64,000 bases of DNA from the NCBI GenBank assembly GCA_964607755.1, contig CAZSMC010000011.1, forward strand, positions 19,783 through 83,782, written 5' to 3'. How positions within the stretch are numbered: position 1 is the stretch's first letter; each line of letters begins with the position of its first letter. Of the stretch, positions 1-8,631 are shown one piece after another. Source of the stretch: CAZSMC01 sp964607755 (GTDB lineage Bacteria; Zhuqueibacterota; Zhuqueibacteria; Residuimicrobiales; Krinioviventaceae). The notes under the pieces were generated by a model. It ran no database searches. It saw only the letters and a program-made list of their open reading frames with translations, and was not told where the DNA came from. Both the position numbers and the translations under genes were made by a program.

Positions 1-179
1 GCCCAATTTTCATTCAACGCCCATTCGTGCGCGTAGCCAAATATTAATCCACGAAGCGGTTTTGCTTTTGTATCAACGAATGTTGAAGCGGTCATGCCAA
101 AATGCACAGAATGATCCCCGGCCATCAGGCTTGAAAAAAGTGCTACCATTAATACTATTGTTAATGCGAAATTTTTCAT
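1..179 (-). CDS. Secreted, probably outer-membrane barrel protein (N-terminal fragment)
   Basis: Only the first 59 codons lie in the window; the gene continues beyond the left edge. The ATG is the complement of 177-179. The first 19 or so residues form a Sec signal peptide (MKNF, then a hydrophobic stretch ending in LMAG). What follows (HFGMTASTF, then GLIFGYAHEW) alternates in the way of beta-strands, which resembles the start of PorT-like or OmpW-like outer-membrane barrels common in FCB bacteria. The family call is inference from a short stretch; export is well supported. Confidence 0.5.
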   Translation of the reverse strand, partial: MKNFALTIVLMVALFSSLMAGDHSVHFGMTASTFVDTKAKPLRGLIFGYAHEWALNENW

Positions 180-224
180 TTTCTAGAACACTTGCCACAA
201 AAATGTAAAATCTAAGTTATATTT

Positions 225-1340
225 TTATGATTCATCAGCCAGATAAGTCGCCCCTAACTTTTTGAGCTTTGCCGCATCCAGCTCGGTGTGGTCGATAGTT
301 TCGATGTAGCGTTCAAACTCGACAGGCAAGGATTCGATCTTGGCGTTTTGCAAATGCTGCTGCCCGTCATGTGCTTTTCTGACAAGCTGTTTTTCGAGCA
401 CAAAGGCGTTTTTGAAAATGTCATCAATGGCGCGGATGTCGAGTTTCACAAAAGTATCGTCTTCGATGTTATTCAGTCCGAGTTGGACGATCGCGTCCTG
501 AATATCTGGTGTGATCAGCTTTTCCAGTTCGCTGTAAATGTCGGTTGTGGTTAGGTCCTGGCAATCAATAGCCGGAAATTTTATCATCGGCCGGGTAGTA
601 ATTTCATGATAATCATATTCATTTTTATCCAGATCAACGAGAAGATAACCGCACTGCGAGTTGTGTTCGTTCAAACTGGTACGCTCGGTTGAGCCCGAGT
701 ACCAGGCGTGATCTTTTACGGCAATATGGCGATGATAATGTCCCAACGCGATGTAATCAAAAGTCAATCCGGTGACGCCTTCAATGTCCGGTAAACGCTG
801 CTCGTTGAATTCGCCCATCCCGAACGTTTTCTTTCCTGCCCAGGCGCCATGGGTCACCAACACGTTTGCCTGCGAATCCGACTTTATGTGCAATTTCTCC
901 AAAGCGGCATTCAAGTCCTCGGACAATGAAAAATGTGGAATGCAGTGAAAATCAACTGACTTTATTCGAAACCGTTCATATTGATTTGTAAACGCTGTGT
1001 AAATGTTTGGGAAAAGCGAGATGGTCTCAAAAATGGAACCGGTCAGGCGAATGCGCGGGGTTTCGTGATTGCCGGAGACAATGACCATGGGAATGCCGGC
1101 ATCGCTTATTTTTTGGATGCTCTCCACAGCCACGTGGATCGCCCGGTTGCTGGGACGCGGCGTGTGAAACAAATCTCCGGCGTGTACGATCACGTCAGGC
1201 TGATGCGTAAAAATCGCGGCAATGATCTGGTCCCAGGCGTTGTAAAAATCCTGCTCTCGCTGGTTGAGACCGGTTTCAGCATCGATTTTATGGTATTCGG
1301 AAAATCCGAGATGCGTATCGGAAACGTGAAAAATCTTCAT
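225..1340 (-). CDS. sbcD: SbcD/Mre11-like DNA repair exonuclease
   Basis: A 371-residue calcineurin-like metallophosphoesterase of the SbcD/Mre11 group, which with SbcC/Rad50 processes DNA ends and hairpins. The metal-site signatures appear in family order: DTHLG at residues 8-12, GDLFH near 55, GNHE near 91, a VTHGAW block near 163, and GHYHRH near 200. The C-terminal third is a capping region of lower conservation. No sbcC partner lies next to it in this window, so it may act with an unlinked partner or belong to a stand-alone YhaO-like lineage. A promoter lies just upstream on the same strand. Confidence 0.85.
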   Translation of the reverse strand: MKIFHVSDTHLGFSEYHKIDAETGLNQREQDFYNAWDQIIAAIFTHQPDVIVHAGDLFHTPRPSNRAIHVAVESIQKISDAGIPMVIVSGNHETPRIRLTGSIFETISLFPNIYTAFTNQYERFRIKSVDFHCIPHFSLSEDLNAALEKLHIKSDSQANVLVTHGAWAGKKTFGMGEFNEQRLPDIEGVTGLTFDYIALGHYHRHIAVKDHAWYSGSTERTSLNEHNSQCGYLLVDLDKNEYDYHEITTRPMIKFPAIDCQDLTTTDIYSELEKLITPDIQDAIVQLGLNNIEDDTFVKLDIRAIDDIFKNAFVLEKQLVRKAHDGQQHLQNAKIESLPVEFERYIETIDHTELDAAKLKKLGATYLADES

Positions 1341-1361
1341 GGTTGTCCCTGTGTTTTGAAA

Positions 1362-1390
1362 ATTATAAGAACTTTTTGCTTTAAAATCAA
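1362..1390 (-). promoter_or_regulatory. Sigma-70-type promoter for sbcD
   Basis: Read on the minus strand, TTGATT (1385-1390) is followed after 17 bases by a perfect TATAAT (1362-1367). This places the transcription start about 15 bases before the sbcD start codon. Assigned from sequence match and position only. Confidence 0.6.
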
Positions 1391-1469
1391 GTTTATAAAA
1401 AGATGAGTTCCATTTTACAAAACCATATCAGTCAATAGCTACAGTAACGCCAACAACAGCAAAAACAGT

Positions 1470-1498
1470 TTGACTTTCGGCGTGTACTTTATTATATT
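1470..1498 (+). promoter_or_regulatory. Sigma-70-type promoter for tRNA-Leu
   Basis: TTGACT (1470-1475) and TATATT (1493-1498) are separated by exactly 17 bases. The inferred start site is about 7 bases before the mature tRNA 5' end, the usual arrangement for a stable RNA gene. Confidence 0.65.
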
Positions 1499-1511
1499 TT
1501 TTGATTATTTA

Positions 1512-1594
1512 GCGAGAGTGGCGGAATTGGCAGACGCGCTAGACTTAGGATCTAGTGCCAGTGCGGCGTGGGGGTTCGAGTCCCCCCTCTCGCA
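1512..1594 (+). tRNA. tRNA-Leu, anticodon UAG
   Basis: An 83-base class II tRNA. The acceptor stem GCGAGAG pairs with CTCTCGC, discriminator base A at 1594. The anticodon stem CTAGA/TCTAG encloses the loop CTTAGGA with anticodon TAG (reads CUN leucine codons). A long variable arm (GCC...GGC) and a T arm GGGGG-TTCGAGT-CCCCC complete the fold. The 3' CCA is not encoded (CAG follows), so it must be added after transcription. Confidence 0.95.
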
Positions 1595-1607
1595 CAGGGA
1601 TGTCGGC

Positions 1608-1634
1608 GGGCACCCGGTGCTCGGCGATTTTTTT
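1608..1634 (+). terminator. Probable intrinsic terminator after tRNA-Leu
   Basis: A short GC-rich hairpin (GGGCAC, loop CCG, GTGCTC) is followed within a few bases by a run of seven T. It lies between the tRNA and tig. The stem is only 6 bp, so strength is uncertain. Confidence 0.45.
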
Positions 1635-1681
1635 ATCCTTTCACATATAAATATTGACACAATTTAAATGAGGGAAAAATA

Positions 1682-3034
1682 TTGCAGTACAACATTGATC
1701 AACAAGAAAATTTTCACACAACGATTAAAGTAACGCTTCCGCCAGAAGACGCGAAACCAAAATATGAAGATGTGCTCAACGAATACCGTAAAAGCATCAG
1801 GTTGGAAGGCTTCCGCAAGGGCAAAGTACCAACTTCTTTGATTAAAAAGATGTACGGTAAAGAAATCCAGGCCGAGGCTTTCAGCGATTTTATGCAGGAA
1901 TCCTGGGAAACAATTCTGCAGGAGAACGATCTTGATATCATTACTGAGCCCAAAATCCACAACATCAATTATAATGATAAAAACGGGTTCTCTTACCAGA
2001 TCGAATTCGATGTGGCACCGGATTTCGAATTAAAAAGGTATGATGGCATGCCGGTCGAGGTGGATGTGTATTCTATCACTGACAAAGACGTCGACGAATT
2101 TCTCGAGGATTTGCGACAGCATCAAGCCATGCTGTACACTGTGGAAGGCGAAGCAGAGCCCGGCCATTATCTGACGGCTGATCTCTACCAGGTTGATGAA
2201 AGCGGCGTGCCACTACTTGGTAACACAATCGAAGACCAGCAAATTTGGCTCAAAAAAGATGACAAAGAGCTGACACCCCAGCTCCAGGGCGTCAAAGCCG
2301 GGGAAGAGCGGCGCATTGTTCTTGAAATGCCTGAGCAGCAATCCGAAACCGTCGAGACATTATCGGAAAACGAATCAGACGAGCAGTATTATCAGGTCAA
2401 GGTCAAAGAAGTCAAGGACCGCCGATTGCCTGATCTGGATGACGAATTTGCCAAAGATGTGAGTGAATTTGAAACGCTAGATGAATTACGCGATCAGGTT
2501 AAAAAAACGCTGCAGGAACGCGCAAAAGAGGCCAACAAGGATAATATCGAATCCGCCATTGTGGACGAACTGGTAAAGCGGCATAATTTCTCCGTGCCGC
2601 CGGTTATGCTCGAGGATTATCTGAATGACATCATCGAACAGGTTAAAAAAGATCAGAAAAATAAACAGGGAAAAGTTGATGAAACCGGGATCCGTCAGCA
2701 TTTCAGAACAAATGCCATTCACAATATAAAATGGCATTTCATCAGCGATAAAATTATTGAGCAGGAACAAATTCAGGTTTCAGACGATGAATTGGAACAG
2801 CATCTCAAAGAGATGCAAGAAACACCTGCTGAAGCGCAAAGAGCACAAAAAGCGCGAGAGGATGACAGCGCTAAAGAAAAAATCAGAAATCAATTAATTT
2901 ACGACAAAATTTTCAGCATATTAGCAGAAAAAGCCGATATCACGGAAAATCGAAAATCGTGGTATGAACAAGACGAATCGGAATTATCAGAGCAAAACGT
3001 TGCTGCTGCAAGTCCGAACCAGGAAACAAACTAA
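1682..3034 (+). CDS. tig: Trigger factor, ribosome-associated chaperone
   Basis: A 450-residue trigger factor, the first chaperone met by nascent chains at the ribosome exit. The ribosome-docking signature GFRKGKVP sits at residues 43-50. The middle (about 150-250) corresponds to the FKBP-type prolyl isomerase domain, followed by the long helical C-terminal chaperone arms, rich in Lys, Glu and Gln. The start is a TTG at 1682, chosen because a GAGGG Shine-Dalgarno lies 7-8 bases upstream and the N-terminal strand MQYNI matches the family. A low-complexity tail (about 435-450) makes it slightly longer than the roughly 430 residues usual. It is followed after 15 bases by clpP, the common tig-clpP-clpX order. 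Confidence 0.93.
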   Translation: MQYNIDQQENFHTTIKVTLPPEDAKPKYEDVLNEYRKSIRLEGFRKGKVPTSLIKKMYGKEIQAEAFSDFMQESWETILQENDLDIITEPKIHNINYNDKNGFSYQIEFDVAPDFELKRYDGMPVEVDVYSITDKDVDEFLEDLRQHQAMLYTVEGEAEPGHYLTADLYQVDESGVPLLGNTIEDQQIWLKKDDKELTPQLQGVKAGEERRIVLEMPEQQSETVETLSENESDEQYYQVKVKEVKDRRLPDLDDEFAKDVSEFETLDELRDQVKKTLQERAKEANKDNIESAIVDELVKRHNFSVPPVMLEDYLNDIIEQVKKDQKNKQGKVDETGIRQHFRTNAIHNIKWHFISDKIIEQEQIQVSDDELEQHLKEMQETPAEAQRAQKAREDDSAKEKIRNQLIYDKIFSILAEKADITENRKSWYEQDESELSEQNVAAASPNQETN

Positions 3035-3049
3035 TAAGAGGAAATATCT

Positions 3050-3643
3050 ATGGGACTCGTACCAATGGTAGTTGAACAAACCGGGCGGGGCGAACGCGCT
3101 TATGATATTTTTTCGCGTTTGCTCAAGGAACGGATTGTCTTTATCGGCAGTCCGATCGATGACACAGTTGCCAGTCTGGTGATTGCGCAACTGCTGTTTT
3201 TAGAAGCCGAAGACCCGGAAAAAGATGTTTACATGTATGTCAATTCACCGGGAGGCATTGTCTCTTCGGGATTGGCTATTTACGATACAATGCAGTACAT
3301 CAAACCGGATATTGCGACAATTTGTATGGGCCATGCTGCCAGCATGGGTTCCTTGCTACTTGCCGCTGGCACAAAAGGCAAACGGGCGGCATTGCCGCAT
3401 GCGCGCGTCATGATTCACCAGCCTTTAGGCGGGGCCCAGGGACAGGCAAGCGATATCGAGATTCAGGCGAACGAAATTTTGACGTTGCGAAGAGAGCTGA
3501 ACAAAATTTTTGTGGAACATACTGGCCAAAAACTCTCAAAAATAGAAAAAGATACCGACCGTAATTACTTTATGAGCGCTGAAGAAGCAAAGAATTACGG
3601 ACTTGTTGACGAAATTATGGATCGCCGTGACCTGAAAAAGTGA
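3050..3643 (+). CDS. clpP: ATP-dependent Clp protease proteolytic subunit ClpP (Asn at catalytic Asp position)
   Basis: A 197-residue ClpP serine peptidase, which forms the tetradecameric barrel fed by ClpX. Catalytic Ser98 lies in GHAASMG and His123 in MIHQPLGG. The segment aligned with the E. coli mature Asp171 motif (TERDRF) reads TDRNYF here, so the third triad residue is Asn172 (codon AAT at 3563-3565). The rest of the sequence is typical, including the N-terminal LVPMVVEQT axial loop. A Shine-Dalgarno (GAGGAA) precedes the ATG. It sits between tig and clpX and is almost certainly co-transcribed with both. Confidence 0.95.
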   Translation: MGLVPMVVEQTGRGERAYDIFSRLLKERIVFIGSPIDDTVASLVIAQLLFLEAEDPEKDVYMYVNSPGGIVSSGLAIYDTMQYIKPDIATICMGHAASMGSLLLAAGTKGKRAALPHARVMIHQPLGGAQGQASDIEIQANEILTLRRELNKIFVEHTGQKLSKIEKDTDRNYFMSAEEAKNYGLVDEIMDRRDLKK

Positions 3644-3677
3644 CGGCCTCATCAAGCATGACAAGGATGTTTTATTT

Positions 3678-4961
3678 ATGCCAAAAAAAGAGGGCCAACC
3701 CGACCAGCGTTTTGCTATTTGTTCTTTTTGTGGAAAAAACTCCAGCCAGGTTGAAACTATTGTTACCGGGCCGGATGTAAGCATTTGTAATGAATGCGTT
3801 AAAATTGCTAACAAAGTTATTTCCCGGGAACGTTCCAAAAAAGCCTTCAAATGGGAAGGTGATATGCCCACCCCTGAGGAAATCAAGAACGAATTGGACA
3901 ATTACGTCATTGGCCAGGAAAACGCCAAAAAGACCATTTCCGTGGCTGTTTACAATCACTATAAGCGTATCGACAGCACGCTTGTCAGCAGGGATAATGT
4001 TATACTGGAGAAAAGCAATGTGCTTTTGATCGGTCCTACCGGAACCGGCAAAACATTGCTGGCACAAACTCTGGCCTACTTTCTGCAGGTGCCCTTCACA
4101 ATTGCCGATGCGACCACTTTGACCGAAGCCGGATATGTCGGTGAAGATGTGGAAAATATTCTGGTGCGTTTACTGCAGGCGGCAGATTACAATGTGCAGC
4201 GTGCCGAACGCGGCATCGTCTATATCGACGAGCTGGATAAAATTGCCAAAAAGAGCGGCAATCCGTCCATTACCCGTGATGTTTCCGGTGAAGGCGTGCA
4301 ACAGGCGCTGCTCAAAATGCTGGAAGGCACGATTGCAGCCGTGCCGCCAAAAGGCGGACGAAAGCATCCGGAAATGGATTTTATCAATCTGGACACGCGA
4401 AATATTTTGTTTATTTGTGGCGGCGCGTTCGACGGGCTGGAAAAAGTTGTGGCGTCGCGTATTGGCCATAAAGCCATGGGATTCGGCGCCGATCTGACCG
4501 AATCGGTCAAAGTGCAAAAAGATGTGATCCGGCATGTTGAACCTGAAGACCTGCTGCAGTACGGTCTTATACCGGAAATTATCGGCCGTCTGCCGGTAAC
4601 AGCCACTCTGGACGAACTGGATGAAGATGCATTATACCAGATACTAACCCGGCCGAAAAATGCGCTGACAAAACAATATCAACGGCTTTTTGAGATTGAT
4701 GATATTGATCTCACATTTGATGATAAATCGCTCAAGGAAATCATAAAGATTGCCAGCAAGCGGGGCACTGGCGCACGGGGACTGCGGTCGGTGATGGAAT
4801 CGGTGATGAACGATATTATGTTCAGTTTGCCGTCTCAAAAAGAAATCGCCTCCTGCCGCATTACCAAAGATGTCGTGTTGAAAAAATCCAAACCTGTTCT
4901 GAAAAAACGCAAATCCCCGCAAGTGGATGATCAGGAAGAAATCGCAGATTCTGCTGCGTAG
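3678..4961 (+). CDS. clpX: ATP-dependent Clp protease ATP-binding subunit ClpX
   Basis: A 427-residue AAA+ unfoldase that recognises tagged substrates and threads them into ClpP. The N-terminal zinc-binding domain has Cys15, Cys18, Cys37 and Cys40. Walker A is GPTGTGKT at 119-126, the pore loop GYVG at 152-155 and Walker B VYIDELD at 181-187. In the ClpP-docking loop the usual IGF tripeptide reads MGF (HKAMGFGAD). The C-terminal small AAA domain carries the sensor-2 GARGLR segment. The lysine-rich tail ends at 4961. It follows clpP by 34 bases. Confidence 0.95.
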   Translation: MPKKEGQPDQRFAICSFCGKNSSQVETIVTGPDVSICNECVKIANKVISRERSKKAFKWEGDMPTPEEIKNELDNYVIGQENAKKTISVAVYNHYKRIDSTLVSRDNVILEKSNVLLIGPTGTGKTLLAQTLAYFLQVPFTIADATTLTEAGYVGEDVENILVRLLQAADYNVQRAERGIVYIDELDKIAKKSGNPSITRDVSGEGVQQALLKMLEGTIAAVPPKGGRKHPEMDFINLDTRNILFICGGAFDGLEKVVASRIGHKAMGFGADLTESVKVQKDVIRHVEPEDLLQYGLIPEIIGRLPVTATLDELDEDALYQILTRPKNALTKQYQRLFEIDDIDLTFDDKSLKEIIKIASKRGTGARGLRSVMESVMNDIMFSLPSQKEIASCRITKDVVLKKSKPVLKKRKSPQVDDQEEIADSAA

Positions 4962-5055
4962 AAAAGAACCGCATGGTGATTTTTATAAAGTCGAACTGGA
5001 TCTTTTGTCTAAAGCGGCGAAAGATTTCTCTTTACATACCCGGGCAAAAACATAT

Positions 5056-5646
5056 ATGAAAGTAAAATCCGTTGAATTTGTCAAATCAGTTGCCTCAATC
5101 AGTCAACTGCCCAAAGAGCTTTATCCGGAAATTGCTTTTGCCGGGCGGTCAAATGTAGGCAAGTCCAGTTTGTTGAACAAGTTATTCAATCGTAAAACAA
5201 TGGCGCTCACCAGTTCCACACCGGGGAAAACCCGTCTGCTCAATTTTTTTCTTGTCAATGAAAATTGCTATTTTGTCGATTTACCGGGATACGGTTATGC
5301 CAGGGTAGGCAAAAAAATGCAGCAATCCTGGCAACATTTGATCGAGCAGTATATGCTCAGATCAAAATTGCTAAGAGGCATTGTGGTAATTACTGATATC
5401 CGTCATCCGCCGCAAGATGCAGACCTTCAACTTATCCAGTGGCTGCAAGCTATTGAACTGCCGGTCATTCTGGTTGGAACCAAAGCGGACAAGCTCTCAA
5501 AGAATAAATTGAATAAACAGTTATCTCAAAATATAAAAATTTATCGCCAGTTCAACATTGATGACATGGTGCCCTTTTCAGCAGAAACCGGCCTGGGTAA
5601 ATCTGAGTTACTGCAGCAAATTGATGAACTTTTGTTTGCAAAATAA
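5056..5646 (+). CDS. engB: Ribosome biogenesis GTP-binding protein EngB/YsxC
   Basis: A 196-residue TRAFAC-class GTPase needed for late assembly of the 50S ribosomal subunit. The G1 P-loop GRSNVGKS is at residues 30-37, the T-rich switch (SSTPGKT) gives G2, DLPGYGYA gives G3 and GTKADKL gives G4. The open frame extends upstream to 4927, overlapping clpX, but the ATG at 5056 gives the standard family length and N-terminus (MKVKSVEF); no strong Shine-Dalgarno marks either start. Likely the last gene of the tig-clpP-clpX unit. Confidence 0.88.
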   Translation: MKVKSVEFVKSVASISQLPKELYPEIAFAGRSNVGKSSLLNKLFNRKTMALTSSTPGKTRLLNFFLVNENCYFVDLPGYGYARVGKKMQQSWQHLIEQYMLRSKLLRGIVVITDIRHPPQDADLQLIQWLQAIELPVILVGTKADKLSKNKLNKQLSQNIKIYRQFNIDDMVPFSAETGLGKSELLQQIDELLFAK

Positions 5647-5725
5647 TCTTGACATAATATGGATAGATAATAACTTGCTAAAAAATTAGCCACTGATTTA
5701 CACGGATTTTCACTAAAAAAATACT

Positions 5726-5881
5726 CTACCAGACACTTTTTAGAATCGACTCAAAATATATCACCCCTATGGGGTGAAAAGATGTGTTTTGTTCTTTTCT
5801 ATAAATATTGAATCCCTAGTGGGATTCAATACGCAGAAGTGAATTTAGATTAGCCGCGTAGCGGCGGAATATTTATAGAAT
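5726..5881 (-). repeat. Truncated copy of palindromic repeat family 1
   Basis: This segment matches the reverse complement of 49656-49883 over about 156 bases: the end CTACC(A/G)GACACTTTT, the palindrome CACCCCTATGGGGTG, the palindrome GAATCCCTAGTGGGATTC and a GCCGCGTAGCGGC unit. The far end of the full copy, with its third CACCCC palindrome and second terminal repeat, is missing. The truncation point lies 28 bases before the start codon of the GH16 gene. The rest of the 263-base gap holds no gene. Confidence 0.75.
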
Positions 5882-5909
5882 TTACCTATAACGAATCGGA
5901 GACTATGAA

Positions 5910-6743
5910 ATGCAAAAAATATCAGTTTATATCGTTTTCACATTATTTTTTCTCAGCAGCATCATCATTGCCTGCGACAATGATTCATCGCCAAACAATC
6001 CCGACGATTCTGAAAACGAATATGAACTTGTCTGGTCGGACGAGTTCGATTATAAGGGGTTGCCGGACAGTTTAAAATGGAGTTATGACGTTGGCGGCCA
6101 TGGTTGGGGCAATGATGAGTTACAGTATTACACCAGAGCTCGCGCCAAAAATGCCCGAGTCAAAAATGGCAAGCTGTTTATTGAAGCGCACAAAGAAGAT
6201 TACGAGGGAAGTAAATACACCTCGGCGAGGCTGGTGACGAAAAACAAAGGTGACTGGAAATACGGCAGGATCATAGTTCGCGCTAAACTGCCCAGCGGCA
6301 GAGGCACCTGGCCAGCTATCTGGATGCTGCCGACAGTATGGGATTACGGCAACGGCGGCTGGCCGGAAAACGGTGAAATCGATATCATGGAACACGTCGG
6401 TTATGAAGAAAACGTGATTCACGGCACCATCCATTGTGAAGCTTATAATCATGTCAAAGGCACGCAAAAAGGCAAGTCGATAACTATTCCCGATGCCACA
6501 TCTGCTTTCCATGATTACATATTAGAGTGGACAGCCGATCAAATTAAAATTTTTGTGGATGATAATCACTATTTCACGTTCGAGAATGAAGGCACCGGAT
6601 GTGAAACCTGGCCGTTCGATAAAAAATTTCATTTGATTTTAAACATTGCCGTCGGTGGCTCGTGGGGCGGCGCCCGGGGTGTGGATGACAGTATTTTCCC
6701 GCAACAACTGGTAGTGGATTATGTGAGAGTGTATCAAAAGTAA
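5910..6743 (+). CDS. Glycoside hydrolase family 16 beta-glucanase, lipoprotein
   Basis: A 277-residue GH16 endo-beta-glucanase (laminarinase or lichenase type) that cleaves beta-1,3(-1,4)-glucans by a retaining mechanism. The catalytic signature EIDIME is at residues 156-161 (nucleophile Glu156, acid/base Glu161). The N-terminus is a lipoprotein signal with the lipid-attached Cys22 after IIIA, followed by a Ser/Asn/Asp-rich linker, so it should be surface or periplasm anchored. The conserved WPAIWML and GGSWGG substrate-groove blocks are present. It converges with a gene for a T9SS-sorted protein with two carbohydrate-binding-like domains, suggesting joint use of algal or plant glucan. GH16 also includes agarases and carrageenases, but the motif without the extra residue favours glucanase. 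Confidence 0.92.
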   Translation: MQKISVYIVFTLFFLSSIIIACDNDSSPNNPDDSENEYELVWSDEFDYKGLPDSLKWSYDVGGHGWGNDELQYYTRARAKNARVKNGKLFIEAHKEDYEGSKYTSARLVTKNKGDWKYGRIIVRAKLPSGRGTWPAIWMLPTVWDYGNGGWPENGEIDIMEHVGYEENVIHGTIHCEAYNHVKGTQKGKSITIPDATSAFHDYILEWTADQIKIFVDDNHYFTFENEGTGCETWPFDKKFHLILNIAVGGSWGGARGVDDSIFPQQLVVDYVRVYQK

Positions 6744-6744
6744 G

Positions 6745-6777
6745 AAAAAAGCCCCGGTCATCCAGCCGGGGCTTTTT
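6745..6777. terminator. Bidirectional intrinsic terminator
   Basis: A strong hairpin (AAAAAAGCCCCGG ... CCGGGGCTTTTT) lies between two convergent genes, with A and T tracts on both sides so that it can stop transcription in both directions. Confidence 0.85.
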
Positions 6778-6792
6778 GGTTCATCCTGCCGG

Positions 6793-8109
6793 TTATTTTA
6801 CCAAAAGCATCTTTTTCGTCAATACATCAGACTCTGTTTCCAGTTTGTATAGATAAAGCCCGGTAGCGTATTGACTGCCGTCAAAGGTTACACTGTAATC
6901 ACCTTTAAGCCGTTTCGCGTTGACTAATGTTTCGATTTCGCGTCCCTGCATGTCAAATACAGTCAGTTTGACGTGCGAATCTTTTGGTAGCGAATAAGAG
7001 ATCGTTGTTGATGGATTGAACGGATTGGGGTAATTGCTGGCTTTTAACTGATAATCAAACACCTTGATCGGTTCCTTGTCAACGTTCGTAGGCTGTCCGA
7101 GAAAGCGTGCATCATCAAAGTACCAGACGTCTTCCATCGTGGTAAGAAAATCCGGAAACAGGGCAATGCGGGCATAAAAACCGGACTCGGCACCGGCAAA
7201 GTCAAAGGTCAGTTCTTCCCAGTCAGTGGTTGTGGTTTGGGCTTGTACCTCAATGGGATTTGCGGTGTTGTCCTCAAATTTTTCAATTTTGAACATAAAA
7301 GTCGCATCCGGTGCCGGTGCTAAAACTTTAATGCTGAACACTGCGCCATCGGGTTCATCTGTAAACTCAAACGGGACAAATTTTTCGGCAGTAGCGACGC
7401 CTTCCCACTGGCATACTGAGGTGAAAAACATGGCAACATGATCGCTGGTATTGATTCCTTCTTTGAGAGGATTCTCTACAATATAGTACTCTGCCATACC
7501 TCCATCGCAGTCCCAAAAGAACGTATAATTCGGATGTTCGTCGTAATCCAGGAGAACGCCATCATCATAAGTCACAGCAGTGCGAATGTTATTAACATTA
7601 TTGAAATACCACACATCGCCAACGGTTTCGCCGCCAATATCCGGATGAATAGAAAACATGTTAAAAACGCCGTCCTTTGCGGCAGAAAAATCAAAACTTA
7701 GCGTATCCCACACATTTGCTTTGGTGGTGGTGAGGTCAACAGAATAGTTGTTATCGGGATTGTCTTTTTCAAAGACATTCAGCCGAACAATCTTGCCTTC
7801 TGCCGGTGCATAGACAGCTACATGGAACGAATCCCGAATAGAAAAATTCATAGGGACAAAGGCAGAATCGCACTGAAATCCCTCGTCAGTAGCCGCTGTT
7901 GTGGTCACTTTACCGACATTATCGTCACCTTCAGGATTGGCTACAACTTCAAAAATAGCTTCTTCAGTGTTCACCGGACTCCAGGAAAGATCTGTCTCGT
8001 CAAAAGTGGAAAAGTAACCATTTGTGGTTTCCGGGTCAATGACTGCCGGGACATGTGACGCGGCAAAAAAGACCATCAAAAATGAGAGTAACAAAGCGTG
8101 CATTTTCAT
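6793..8109 (-). CDS. T9SS-sorted secreted protein with two carbohydrate-binding-like domains
   Basis: A 438-residue exported protein. The start is the ATG at 8107-8109, preceded by GGAGG at optimal distance; an in-frame ATG four codons earlier lacks a ribosome site. After a signal peptide come two similar beta-sandwich repeats (about 25-170 and 185-335), each with a 'VWYF(N/D)(N/D)' ending and a 'W..L.FDF..A..G' core, resembling galactose-binding-like carbohydrate-binding modules. The last 80 residues (from YPNPFNPSTT) are a type A T9SS sorting domain ending in KKMLLVK, expected to direct export and surface attachment. No catalytic residues are recognised, so it is probably a glycan-binding surface protein acting with the neighbouring GH16 enzyme. 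Confidence 0.8.
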   Translation of the reverse strand: MKMHALLLSFLMVFFAASHVPAVIDPETTNGYFSTFDETDLSWSPVNTEEAIFEVVANPEGDDNVGKVTTTAATDEGFQCDSAFVPMNFSIRDSFHVAVYAPAEGKIVRLNVFEKDNPDNNYSVDLTTTKANVWDTLSFDFSAAKDGVFNMFSIHPDIGGETVGDVWYFNNVNNIRTAVTYDDGVLLDYDEHPNYTFFWDCDGGMAEYYIVENPLKEGINTSDHVAMFFTSVCQWEGVATAEKFVPFEFTDEPDGAVFSIKVLAPAPDATFMFKIEKFEDNTANPIEVQAQTTTTDWEELTFDFAGAESGFYARIALFPDFLTTMEDVWYFDDARFLGQPTNVDKEPIKVFDYQLKASNYPNPFNPSTTISYSLPKDSHVKLTVFDMQGREIETLVNAKRLKGDYSVTFDGSQYATGLYLYKLETESDVLTKKMLLVK

Positions 8110-8462
8110 GAGCACCTCCATTTGTTATTTTGTAATGAATGGTGAGTTGTTATTACGCTGTTTGCTTTTATATAACCGTATAATACCTTTTATTCATTTC
8201 AAATTTTTTCGCTTTCAAAAACAACAGAATATAATATTTTTCGAATTGAAAAATAAGAGCCGATATGATAAGAAAAAGATGCTTGAGCAAGAAGGTAATG
8301 CAGGTTTGGATCACTTGTTTTTCGATTTTTTTGAACTGGCAAATTAATTCATTGAATGACCAAATATAGAAAGTAAAACTCCAATTGTCAATCATTTTTC
8401 AACTTTTTCGAAAAGAGAAATTCATTCACACAAGACCTCTCGTTCCAAGTCTCTTACCTCTC

Positions 8463-8526
8463 GTTCCCAGCATCTGGCTGGGAACGCCTGTCTCGTTATC
8501 TCGTTCCCCCAGTCCACTGGGGGAAC
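8463..8526. repeat. Pair of REP-like hairpins
   Basis: Two near-perfect hairpins lie in tandem: GTTCCCAG...CTGGGAAC (8463-8485) and GTTCCCCCAG...CTGGGGGAAC (8503-8526), each flanked by CTCGTT/AACG sequence. This format (short palindrome with CTCG/CGAG context) is typical of extragenic palindromic elements mobilised by single-strand (REP-associated tyrosine) transposases. No such transposase is in the window. Confidence 0.6.
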
Positions 8527-8631
8527 GCTCTCAGGGACGCTCTTTCGTGCTGTGCTGAAACTATAAGATGAACTGGACTTTCGGCTGTGCACGTTATTTT
8601 GCCGTCTGGTTTTACTGCCCATGTCAACAGG

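Noticed and set aside
981..1406. Plus-strand 141-codon frame opposite sbcD
   Set aside because: Antisense to a clear Mre11-family gene, with no ribosome site or family match.
4927..5055. N-terminal extension of engB overlapping clpX
   Set aside because: The added 43 residues are not part of the EngB family and the P-loop is at the standard distance from the ATG at 5056.
5648..5680. TTGACA at the end of engB as a promoter for the GH16 gene
   Set aside because: No convincing -10 box at 16-18 bases and it lies more than 200 bases from the start codon, before the repeat element.
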